Source: an uncultured Roseburia sp.
GTDB lineage: Bacteria > Bacillota > Clostridia > Lachnospirales > Lachnospiraceae
Assembly: GCA_934307185.1 (NCBI GenBank)
Contig: CAKRCJ010000092.1
Span: forward strand, 1 to 8,048
Direction of reading: 5' to 3'
DNA: 8,048 nt
A program made the position numbers and the translations under genes. The notes beneath the pieces were generated by a model. That model did no database searches, was not told the origin of the DNA, and worked only from the letters and a program-made list of their open reading frames with translations. This document shows, piece after piece, positions 1 through 6,248 of the stretch; the first letter of the stretch is position 1; each line of letters begins with the position of its first letter.

Positions 1-413
1 ATTCCATCTTTTGTACATATTTTCATGTTTATATCTTCATTTCTTGCAATATAACGCAGAGCTTTCTGTAATTTCATTGCAAAATCTGCGTAGCTTAACG
101 GCTTTAGCACATAGTCCACCGCTTCTACCTCGTATCCGTGGATTGCATACTGCGCCATGTTTGTGATAAACATAATGACGACATTTCCGTCTATACGCCG
201 CAGCTCTTTTGCTGTCTCAATCCCATTTAATCCAGGCATTTCCACATCCAGGAAAACAAGGTCATAGTCTTTCGTATATGCTTCCAGAAACTCTTCCGGA
301 TTATGGAATACACTGGTCTGAATTTCAAAATGATTTTCCGTCACAAACTGCGCTATGTATGTTTCAATCCTGGCGGTCGCTTTTTTCTCATCATCTACAA
401 TGGCAAATTTCAT
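1..413 (-). CDS. LytTR-type response regulator, 3' end cut off by the window edge
   Basis: The gene starts at the ATG complementary to 411-413 and runs off the left edge after 137 codons. Seen: a complete CheY-like receiver domain (about residues 1-120) with the acidic pocket D7-D8-E9, phospho-acceptor D56 in FLDVEMPG, the conserved threonine T84 in MFIT, and K104 in the YVLKP motif. The text from about residue 121 (ending IARNEDINMKICTKDG) matches the linker and first strand of a LytTR DNA-binding domain, as in AgrA/LytR/VirR regulators. Those family members bind pairs of short direct repeats as dimers. The DNA-binding domain itself lies outside the window, so the LytTR assignment rests on receiver style and linker. 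A GGGGAAAGG stretch lies about 12 bases before the start. An overlapping upstream ATG is out of frame and stops at once. It follows the GH3 gene by 67 bases with a hairpin between. A partner kinase, if adjacent, would lie further left and is not visible. Confidence 0.85.
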   Translation of the reverse strand, partial: MKFAIVDDEKKATARIETYIAQFVTENHFEIQTSVFHNPEEFLEAYTKDYDLVFLDVEMPGLNGIETAKELRRIDGNVVIMFITNMAQYAIHGYEVEAVDYVLKPLSYADFAMKLQKALRYIARNEDINMKICTKDG

Positions 414-438
414 CGCTTTTTCATACCTTTCCCCAACG

Positions 439-472
439 CAATAAAGACATAGATTTTTCTATGCCTTTATTG
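439..472 (-). terminator. Hairpin between the GH3 gene and the LytTR regulator; possible terminator or processing site
   Basis: Two 15-base arms (439-453 and 458-472) are inverted repeats with a single A/C mismatch around a TTTT loop. The structure begins 8 bases after the GH3 stop codon. The stem is AT-rich and no clean U-run follows it on the minus strand, so it is not a textbook intrinsic terminator. It may give partial termination, mark an RNA processing point, or protect the 3' end of the GH3 message while letting some transcription reach the LytTR gene. The hairpin is plain in the sequence; the function is inferred. Confidence 0.5.
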
Positions 473-480
473 TAACTTAT

Positions 481-3288
481 TTATTTGTTTTCTTCTACTT
501 CAATCATCACTGCATTTTTTAACCATTTCCGGTATTTAATGTACGCAATCACCGCAAACAGTGCTGCACATCCATAAAAAATAATCTGTGTGCTGATATA
601 AGTAAGTCCCCACCAGTCAAATCCTGCGCGCGCTGCAATCTCACGTTTTCCTGCTGCATCTGAAATCGTAAATAAAATATTTTTACAGGAATTTTTCATG
701 GCACTAATTCCCTCGTCCGTCGATATAACGGAAGCTTCCACCTCCCTTGCCGCATTGCTTAAAATCAGGTCGGTTCCTGCCATGATTGCTTTCGTCGGGT
801 TCATCCATGTTCCACAGTAATTGTCTGTGACAACCATTCCGGTAAAGCCCCACTCTTTCCGCACAACATTGGTCATTAAATTGTAATCACCACCACACCA
901 TTTTCCTTCAAACCACATATAAGAAGCCATCAGTCCGGTTGCCCCACCGTCTTTGACTGCCATTTCAAACGGTTTTAAGTAAACCTCACGGGCAGTCTGC
1001 TCACTCATCCAGCAATTTTCCTTGTTGGTACGGTTTGCCTCCTGGTCGTTGAATGCAAAATGTTTGACATAAACATATAATCCACGGGACAACGCACCCT
1101 CTACCATATTTGCACTCATCACGCCGGATAAATAGCTGTCCTCGGAATAATATTCCGGGTTACGTCCACTAAAAGAGGAACGATGCAGGTTCGCACCTGG
1201 TGCATACCAGCCGGAAACGCCGGTTGCATTTCCTTCATTGCCAACAGTCTGTCCATAACGGTTTACAAGCTCTTTGTTCCAGGTCGATGCAGCAACAACC
1301 TCGCTGCAATAGGAAACACAGACGCTCTCACTATTACCCAGTTCATTCTGCACGAAATTAGATAAACCAAATGGTCCGTCAATATCAGTCGTCTTTGTTT
1401 TTCCGATACTGTCAATTGCCGCTGTGGACCATCCGCCCGTGCCAATCAGTGTCATCATATCCTCCACAGACATCTGGCTTACAAACGTATCCCATTTCTC
1501 ATCCTCGTAAGAAACACCAGCCATATCCTCCATCGTATATTTCTTTGCTGCTCCGGTTGTCGTATCTAATATTTCTCCCTGATACTCTCCGGCTTCGGAG
1601 GCTTTATTAATAAGCAAATCATACATTGTGTCTGTTTTTTCCAAAGCAATGTCCTCAATCTCTGAAAAAATTGTCTCTTTCGCATTTGCAAATCCATTCG
1701 CCCGGGAAAGCTCCGGGATATCATTTTTTGCATCCGCAAACTGGTTAGAAGCCACTACCTCATCAGAGGAACGCTTGTTGTTCTCGTCATAAATAATCTG
1801 ACTGTCCAATATATACGCAAAATATTTTTCTGTATCCTGTGTATCAATTACTGACCAGCTATGCGCATTCTCACTCAGATAAAATGCGTAATTACCTGCG
1901 TCTAAAACATAAGCTCCATTTCCATTCGCTGCTGTCTCATCGTAGGAAGCAATATCCTCCAAAGCAACACTCAAATTATAAGTTTCCGTTTCGCCCGGCT
2001 GCAGCAGCGCAGTCTTTTCAAATGCGCAAAGCACTACTTTACTCTTTTCTGTACCACCCGGTGTATAAGGTGTTTCGGAATAGAGCTGAATGACATCTTT
2101 TCCAGCATAAATATCTCCGGTGTTTGTCACTTCCACTTCAAAATTCATGACTCCATCTTTTTCCTCTGCAGAAGTAATTTTCTGTGCAAAGGTGGTATAA
2201 GACATTCCGTAGCCAAATGGATACTGCACCACGCCCTCATAACCGTTTCCGTATTCATTGGAAATATTATTCCAGTAACCTTCTGCATCCGCAGTCTCAT
2301 ACCAGCGGTATCCGACATAAATTCCCTCGGAATAGTTCGAAAATCCGCCAAGAATTTTCGTATTATCCTCTGCTGAATAATAATAGTTATAATCAGAGGT
2401 ATAATAGGTAGATTGTGTGGTAAGGTCATAGGCATATGTATCCACCAATCTGCCGGAAGGATTGATTTTTCCGGTGAGTGCCTCACCCACTGCAGTTGCG
2501 CCTGCAATTCCAGGACCTCCAATCCAGATAGCTGCCTCTACACCGTATTCTTCCTGATTGATAAATCCAAGCTCCATCGCATAGGAAGAATTAATAAGAA
2601 CCGTTGTCTTGAAACCATTTTCCTTTAATGCTTTCAAGAGATTTTTCTCATTCCCGTTCAGTTCCAGATAACTCTCCGTTCCATCTTCCCCGAAACCGAT
2701 ACGTGGAAGGTCCTGTCCTTCCCCGCCAACACGTCCGATTACCACAATCGCATTATCGGAATATTCTTTTAATTTTTCAAAGCTATAATCCCCAGTGTAC
2801 AGGTCTACCGACATTTCATTGATTGGATAACCGGAAATATCTACTTCATTCCCTTCGTGAACAGAAGTATCATTATTTGCAGTTGTATTTTTCTCAATAT
2901 AAGACCAGAGGCTGTCATTCACTTCCAGTCCTGCTTTTTCCAATCCTTCTTTGATGGTCACTGCGCCATTAGCATTTCCTGCGGAAGAACCGGAACCATT
3001 GTAGACCATATTCGAAGCATGTTCTCCAAACACATTGACTTTTCCTGCAGATAAAGGAAGTGTCTGGTTCTCATTTTTCAATAAGACCAGACCTTCTTCC
3101 TCAAGTTCCACATTCATTGCCAATCCGTCCGCATATGTCATTTCTGCTGTCTCTTTATCTGTCGTAGAGCCTTCCATTGCAACGGTAAGCACGGTGTTGA
3201 AATGTCCGCCGACCGTTGTCATTAAAATTCCAAGAATGAGGAATACCACAGATAAAACCGTAAACAAACGATATTTTGGCTTTTTCAT
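481..3288 (-). CDS. Family 3 glycoside hydrolase (beta-glucosidase-like), swapped domain order, predicted membrane anchor at both ends
   Basis: A 935-residue GH3 enzyme with the two catalytic domains in reverse of the common order. Residues 1-7 are basic and 8-28 form a hydrophobic helix (uncleaved signal anchor or signal peptide). Residues about 55-290 are the alpha/beta sandwich (GH3_C), with the glycine/serine loop near 97-104 and GGEGQDLPR at 188-196; E190 is the likely acid/base. Residues about 365-480 resemble the fibronectin III-like domain. Residues about 585-885 form the TIM-barrel (GH3_N) with DGPFGL (637-642), GRNPEYYSED (708-717), KHFAFNDQEANR (742-753) and VVTDN, where D822 is the predicted nucleophile. 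Residues about 893-917 are a second membrane helix followed by a basic tail, predicting both ends cytoplasmic and the catalytic body outside. GH3 enzymes remove terminal sugars, often beta-glucose, from glycans or glycosides; substrate is not predictable here. GGAGG lies 6 bases before the ATG. It starts 15 bases after the lipoprotein gene, so the two are probably cotranscribed. Confidence 0.9.
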   Translation of the reverse strand: MKKPKYRLFTVLSVVFLILGILMTTVGGHFNTVLTVAMEGSTTDKETAEMTYADGLAMNVELEEEGLVLLKNENQTLPLSAGKVNVFGEHASNMVYNGSGSSAGNANGAVTIKEGLEKAGLEVNDSLWSYIEKNTTANNDTSVHEGNEVDISGYPINEMSVDLYTGDYSFEKLKEYSDNAIVVIGRVGGEGQDLPRIGFGEDGTESYLELNGNEKNLLKALKENGFKTTVLINSSYAMELGFINQEEYGVEAAIWIGGPGIAGATAVGEALTGKINPSGRLVDTYAYDLTTQSTYYTSDYNYYYSAEDNTKILGGFSNYSEGIYVGYRWYETADAEGYWNNISNEYGNGYEGVVQYPFGYGMSYTTFAQKITSAEEKDGVMNFEVEVTNTGDIYAGKDVIQLYSETPYTPGGTEKSKVVLCAFEKTALLQPGETETYNLSVALEDIASYDETAANGNGAYVLDAGNYAFYLSENAHSWSVIDTQDTEKYFAYILDSQIIYDENNKRSSDEVVASNQFADAKNDIPELSRANGFANAKETIFSEIEDIALEKTDTMYDLLINKASEAGEYQGEILDTTTGAAKKYTMEDMAGVSYEDEKWDTFVSQMSVEDMMTLIGTGGWSTAAIDSIGKTKTTDIDGPFGLSNFVQNELGNSESVCVSYCSEVVAASTWNKELVNRYGQTVGNEGNATGVSGWYAPGANLHRSSFSGRNPEYYSEDSYLSGVMSANMVEGALSRGLYVYVKHFAFNDQEANRTNKENCWMSEQTAREVYLKPFEMAVKDGGATGLMASYMWFEGKWCGGDYNLMTNVVRKEWGFTGMVVTDNYCGTWMNPTKAIMAGTDLILSNAAREVEASVISTDEGISAMKNSCKNILFTISDAAGKREIAARAGFDWWGLTYISTQIIFYGCAALFAVIAYIKYRKWLKNAVMIEVEENK

Positions 3289-3303
3289 AGGAGACCTCCA
3301 CGC

Positions 3304-4038
3304 TTACTCTGCTTCTGTAGCTTCTACAGCTTCTGTTGTCTCAACGGCTTCTGTTGTTTCAACATCCTCTGTACCTTCTACTTCCTCAAAGCTTAAAGCG
3401 TCTCCGTTTACGATTGCTTTGCAAGGCTGGAATGCTGCAAGAATATCAGCTGCGTTCAATCCGTTGTAGTTGTCATCGTTTGTGTAAGTCTCATCAATTG
3501 TAAGTCCGTTTGGTCCCCAGAAATCAGCTCCACCCTCACCGCTTGTTGCAGCGAACTGACCTGCTGTCTCCTGTGTCATTGTGAAATGCTCCGGTGCGTC
3601 TAATGTATATACGTCTCCATCTGCTGTGCATGTTCCGGTAAATGTATAATCTCTCTTCATGTACATTGTGGTATCTTCGCCCGGTGTTCCACACTCATAT
3701 GCGAACTCTACTGTATAAGTATCGCCATCTGGAATAAAGGTATATGTATATCCTGTTACCTGCATCATTGCTTCTGCATAAGAATTTCCGGTTGGTGCAA
3801 AAGGCACATAATCTACAAGTTCATCTGCATCATTGAAAAGTAAATCTGTTGTAAATACTGCTCCTTCGGCTGTCTCTTCTTTGCTCTCTGTCTCGGCTGC
3901 TGCCTCTGTCTCCTGTGTCTGGGAGCTTTCTGTCTGTGCAGGAGCCGGTGTTTCTGCTGCTTTTTCCCCGCCGCAGGCTGTCATGCCAATTGTCATTGCT
4001 GCCACACACATCATTGCTGCTACTTTCTTCTTCATCAT
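3304..4038 (-). CDS. Thr/Glu-rich surface lipoprotein of unknown function
   Basis: A 244-residue protein of no family I recognise. I start it at the ATG at 4038, 7 bases after a strong GGAGG (4046-4050); the frame stays open upstream, but that extension has no signal sequence or clear ribosome site. Seen: basic MMKKK, a hydrophobic stretch, and the lipobox M19-T-A-C22 followed by GG. This predicts cleavage before C22, lipidation and export. Residues 23-58 are a low-complexity Thr/Glu/Ala/Gln linker. Residues about 59-217 form the only folded-looking part, rich in Tyr, Thr and Gly with alternating beta-strand character (for example TGYTYTFIPDGDTYTVEFAYE). The C-terminus (220-243) is four V-E-x-T-E-A/D hexapeptides. 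Composition is strongly acidic outside the signal. It sits 15 bases before the GH3 gene, so a joint role at the cell surface is likely: substrate binding, an accessory subunit, or a ligand presenter for the upstream kinase. These roles are inference. Confidence 0.85.
   Translation of the reverse strand: MMKKKVAAMMCVAAMTIGMTACGGEKAAETPAPAQTESSQTQETEAAAETESKEETAEGAVFTTDLLFNDADELVDYVPFAPTGNSYAEAMMQVTGYTYTFIPDGDTYTVEFAYECGTPGEDTTMYMKRDYTFTGTCTADGDVYTLDAPEHFTMTQETAGQFAATSGEGGADFWGPNGLTIDETYTNDDNYNGLNAADILAAFQPCKAIVNGDALSFEEVEGTEDVETTEAVETTEAVEATEAE
3311..3382 (-). repeat. Tandem 18-nt repeat encoding V-E-x-T-E-A hexapeptides
   Basis: Four consecutive 18-base units (3311-3328, 3329-3346, 3347-3364 and a more diverged 3365-3382) lie at the 3' end of the lipoprotein gene. 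In coding order they give VEGTED, VETTEA, VETTEA and VEATEA. The two central units differ only at a few bases, which points to recent duplication and a likely site of copy-number slippage. The product is a short acidic, threonine-rich C-terminal tail. Confidence 0.85.
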
Positions 4039-4289
4039 CTTTTTTCCTCCAAAAATTCGTTTTCTCTTTTCATCCGTAATGGATTGCTGTGAAATAAACT
4101 TATCATTTTTAGTGGAAAATAGGGGATGTTGGCATAACTGGATAATCGGTTGGCACAAGTTGCAGTTACAGCAGCGCATGCCCTTTCGCACAGACCTGCT
4201 CCGCTTCATCGACCGTCACTTTCATATAATCAAAACTTTCAGACTCATTCATTTTTCCAGAAATTCACTTTCTGTCTGGTATTCATTTA
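4039..4289. other. 251-nt gap between kinase and lipoprotein genes; upstream region of the lipoprotein-GH3 pair
   Basis: The gap is long compared with the 15-nt spacing downstream of it, so it probably holds a promoter or regulatory leader for the lipoprotein-GH3 pair. I could not find a convincing -35/-10 pair. Seen: the lipoprotein ribosome site at 4046-4050, a direct repeat GTTGGCA at 4128-4134 and 4149-4155 (21 bp apart), and a short minus-strand reading frame at 4252-4166 of 28 codons (MNESESFDYM...GHALL) without a well-spaced ribosome site. The frame feeding into the lipoprotein is also open through much of the gap and encodes a cysteine-rich stretch, judged non-coding. Confidence 0.5.
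4128..4155. promoter_or_regulatory. Possible operator: GTTGGCA direct repeat with 21-bp period
   Basis: Two identical 7-base copies, 4128-4134 and 4149-4155, are 21 bp apart, two helical turns, so both would face the same side of the DNA. They end about 90 bases upstream of the lipoprotein ATG. The spacing equals that of paired LytTR sites and is near the 22-bp geometry of OmpR/PhoB dimers. The bases only partly fit the GTT-centred LytTR consensus. A 7-base repeat can arise by chance. Confidence 0.25.
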
Positions 4290-5354
4290 CTACTTTCCCT
4301 TTTTCGGAATAATCACGGTAAATTTACTACCTCGTCCCGGTTCGCTTTCCACTTCTATTTTATAGCCGTTTAACTGCAAAACACACATTGCAAGTGCAAG
4401 ACCAAGACCATTTCCTGCCATGGCGTGGGACGTATCGCCTTGATAAAATTTTTCAAAAATATGCTTTCTCGTCTCCTCTGACATTCCACAGCCGTTATCC
4501 TCCACTGACACACGGATTTCAGACTCATCCGACTGCTCGGTCAGCTTTATCGTTCCTCCCGGCTCTGTGAACTTCACTGCGTTGGAAAAAAGGTTATTCC
4601 AGACTAACTCCATCAACGCGGCATCTGCCATAATTTTCACCGAGTCTTCCATATCTGCATCAAATTCAATCTCTTTTTTCTCCCATACCGGCTCATAATT
4701 GACGGCACATTCTGCAAGCTGTTCGCACAAATCGTACTCCTCTACAATCGGCGCAATCGTCTGTTTTTCTAACTTACTCAGCTTTAAAATATTGCTGATA
4801 AGCTCGGAAAGACGCTTCGTTGTCTGAAAAATCGTCTCGGCATACTCCTTTTGTTTTTCCGGCCTCTTTTCCATACATAAAAGCTCTGCATTGTTTTGGA
4901 TAATGGCAAGCGGCGTTTTTATTTCATGGGAAACATTGGAAAAAAAATCCGTCTTTAACGTCTCAATACTGCCAAGCTCCTCCACCATTTTGTTAAAATC
5001 AATAATCATAACATCAAGATAATCTAACCGGTCAGAAGTGTGAAGTGTCGGAACATACACGGAGAAATCGCCTTCCGCCACTTTTTTTGTTGCATCCGCA
5101 AGGTCATGCATCGGCTTTTCATAATTCTTCCGGATAACATTTCTTGTAAAAAGTGTCAGACCGACTGCTACTAATGTCCAATAACCTAACGGTAAAATCA
5201 CCTGCACTATTTTATTCCACTCCAGCGCATTCATTCCCACAATAATTCCTGTATGAATACCTGACATTAATAACAGTACAAGAAAATAGACCACAAACAA
5301 CGAAGATGGGAAACGGTCATTTTTTATCATATTTGTATTTTCCGGCTTTTTCAT
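4290..5354 (-). CDS. Sensor histidine kinase with minimal extracytoplasmic loop
   Basis: A 354-residue membrane histidine kinase, the partner of the response regulator encoded just upstream. Seen: two hydrophobic helices (about 19-41 and 50-70) joined by only about 8-10 residues (NALEWNKI), then a HAMP linker (about 71-123), the dimerisation/phosphoacceptor helix with H143 in FFSNVSHEIKTPL, and the HATPase_c domain with N-box N254/N258 (WNNLFSNAVKF), G1 box DNGCG (286-290), an F-box-like FEKFYQG (300-306) and G2 box GNGLGLAL (314-321). All catalytic elements are intact, so it should be active. Lack of an external sensor domain resembles intramembrane-sensing kinases, which read membrane state or a partner membrane protein. 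The ATG at 5354 has GAGAGGGA about 7 bases upstream. It starts 111 bases after the regulator's stop. Ligand and true partner protein are unknown; the downstream lipoprotein and GH3 enzyme are candidates. Confidence 0.93.
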   Translation of the reverse strand: MKKPENTNMIKNDRFPSSLFVVYFLVLLLMSGIHTGIIVGMNALEWNKIVQVILPLGYWTLVAVGLTLFTRNVIRKNYEKPMHDLADATKKVAEGDFSVYVPTLHTSDRLDYLDVMIIDFNKMVEELGSIETLKTDFFSNVSHEIKTPLAIIQNNAELLCMEKRPEKQKEYAETIFQTTKRLSELISNILKLSKLEKQTIAPIVEEYDLCEQLAECAVNYEPVWEKKEIEFDADMEDSVKIMADAALMELVWNNLFSNAVKFTEPGGTIKLTEQSDESEIRVSVEDNGCGMSEETRKHIFEKFYQGDTSHAMAGNGLGLALAMCVLQLNGYKIEVESEPGRGSKFTVIIPKKGK

Positions 5355-5382
5355 TTAAAAATCCCTCTCTCTTAAAATCTCC

Positions 5383-5411
5383 ATTATAGTAATCCCATAG
5401 CCAGCTTTACA
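5383..5411 (-). promoter_or_regulatory. Possible internal promoter ahead of the kinase gene
   Basis: On the minus strand a perfect -10 hexamer TATAAT (5388-5383) lies about 30 bases before the kinase ATG. A poor -35 (TGTAAA, 5411-5406) sits 17 bp upstream of it. The 111-nt gap between regulator and kinase gives room for such a site. With the weak -35 the call is tentative; the kinase may simply be read from the regulator promoter. Confidence 0.3.
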
Positions 5412-5465
5412 CATTGCCTGACTGCAAGATGACGTGCTCTGCCGGTCTCACCGTAACCATATTTT

Positions 5466-6137
5466 TTACAGCAATACCGCCTTGTATCCAAGCCCGCGCA
5501 CCGTCTTTATCTCAAAGCCATCACAGGCACAGAACTTATCCCTTAGCTTTGTCACATAAACATCTACCGCACGTAAGCTTGTACCGGAATCGAGTCCCCA
5601 GAATTCGTCCATTAGCTGTGCTCTCGTAAATGTTTTTTTCGGATAAGACAACAATTTATATAAAATATTAAATTCCCTCGTTGTGATTGGAATTTCTTCC
5701 CCGTCAATGACCGCCGTCATGCCGTCTGCATCTAACTCTAAGTTTCCAACAATAATCTTACGCTCCATCTCGATGTTGGTTCTGCGTAACAGCGCGCGGA
5801 CACGCATCTCAAGCTCGGCAAGCTCCACCGGCTTTACCATATAATCATCAATTCCGACCAAAAATCCTTTCCGCTTCGACGGAAGGTCATCTTTTGCTGA
5901 CATGAAAAGAATTGGTATGTGTTTATTCACCTGCCGCACTGTCTCTGCAAATTCAAATCCGTCGATCTCCGGCATCATAATGTCAGAAATAATCAGCTCA
6001 TATAAATTGTTATACATCTCATCATAGGCATCTTTTGCACTTAAAACCCCTTTTGCCTCAAATCCACAGTCATTTAAGTATGTACAGACTGTCCTATTTA
6101 AATTTTTATCATCATCAACTACAAGAATGTGTATCAT
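5466..6137 (-). CDS. OmpR/PhoB-family two-component response regulator
   Basis: A 223-residue regulator with the standard two-domain build and length. Seen: receiver domain (about 1-118) with acidic residues D8-D9-D10, phospho-acceptor D52 in LIISDIMMPEIDGFE, the switch serine S80 in ILFMSAKDD, and K102 in DDYMVKPVELAEL. The winged-helix trans_reg_C domain follows (about 126-223), with ITTREFNILYKLLSYP, the recognition helix region SLRAVDVYVTKLRDK and the terminal wing TVRGLGYKA. Phosphorylation by the kinase encoded next should drive dimerisation on direct repeats with about 11-bp period. Such a repeat array lies in the divergent upstream region (6249-6292), which suggests autoregulation. 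The ATG at 6137 has AAAGGA about 8 bases upstream. It is probably the first gene of an operon with the kinase. Targets beyond itself are inferred: the lipoprotein-GH3 genes downstream and perhaps the divergent LUD gene. The exact subfamily cannot be named from sequence reading alone. Confidence 0.94.
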   Translation of the reverse strand: MIHILVVDDDKNLNRTVCTYLNDCGFEAKGVLSAKDAYDEMYNNLYELIISDIMMPEIDGFEFAETVRQVNKHIPILFMSAKDDLPSKRKGFLVGIDDYMVKPVELAELEMRVRALLRRTNIEMERKIIVGNLELDADGMTAVIDGEEIPITTREFNILYKLLSYPKKTFTRAQLMDEFWGLDSGTSLRAVDVYVTKLRDKFCACDGFEIKTVRGLGYKAVLL

Positions 6138-6212
6138 TTTTCTGTTCCTTTCCGTTATTTTCTTTATACGGTCAATTCTTTTTCCGGGTCATATAACTTC
6201 CTAATTAATAAT

Positions 6213-6221
6213 ATCATAACA
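6213..6221 (-). promoter_or_regulatory. Possible extended -10 promoter of the two-component operon
   Basis: On the minus strand, TGTTATGAT (6221-6213) fits an extended -10 element (TGn plus TATGAT), about 75 bases before the regulator ATG. No good -35 sits 16-18 bp upstream, as expected for an extended -10 promoter or an activator-dependent one. The 11-bp repeat array starts about 30 bases further upstream, a plausible activator position. Confidence 0.35.
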
Positions 6222-6248
6222 CATCACTTTGCGATAAATCTATCATTG

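Noticed and set aside
2145..2522. Minus-strand frame of 125 codons inside the GH3 gene
   Set aside because: It is an alternative frame of the GH3 coding sequence with no family motif.
3290..3299. GGAG-AC-CTCC inverted repeat over the GH3 ribosome site
   Set aside because: A 4-bp stem with a 2-base loop cannot form a stable hairpin; it arises from the Shine-Dalgarno sequence itself.
3311..3382. Tandem 18-nt repeats as a CRISPR-like array
   Set aside because: The units are contiguous with no spacers and are in frame inside a coding sequence.
3035..3469. Plus-strand open frame across the GH3-lipoprotein junction
   Set aside because: It is antisense to two well-supported genes, is low-complexity Ser/Val/Thr because of the opposite-strand repeats, and has no ribosome site.
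4039..4209. Upstream extension of the lipoprotein frame to an ATG at 4209
   Set aside because: The extension places 57 residues before the lipoprotein signal sequence, which must be N-terminal. The ATG at 4038 has an ideal GGAGG 7 bases upstream.
3833..4312. Plus-strand open frame of 159 codons antisense to the lipoprotein start region
   Set aside because: It overlaps the lipobox region in antisense, its hydrophobic Ser/Ala/Val composition mirrors the opposite strand, and it crosses the start and end of real genes.
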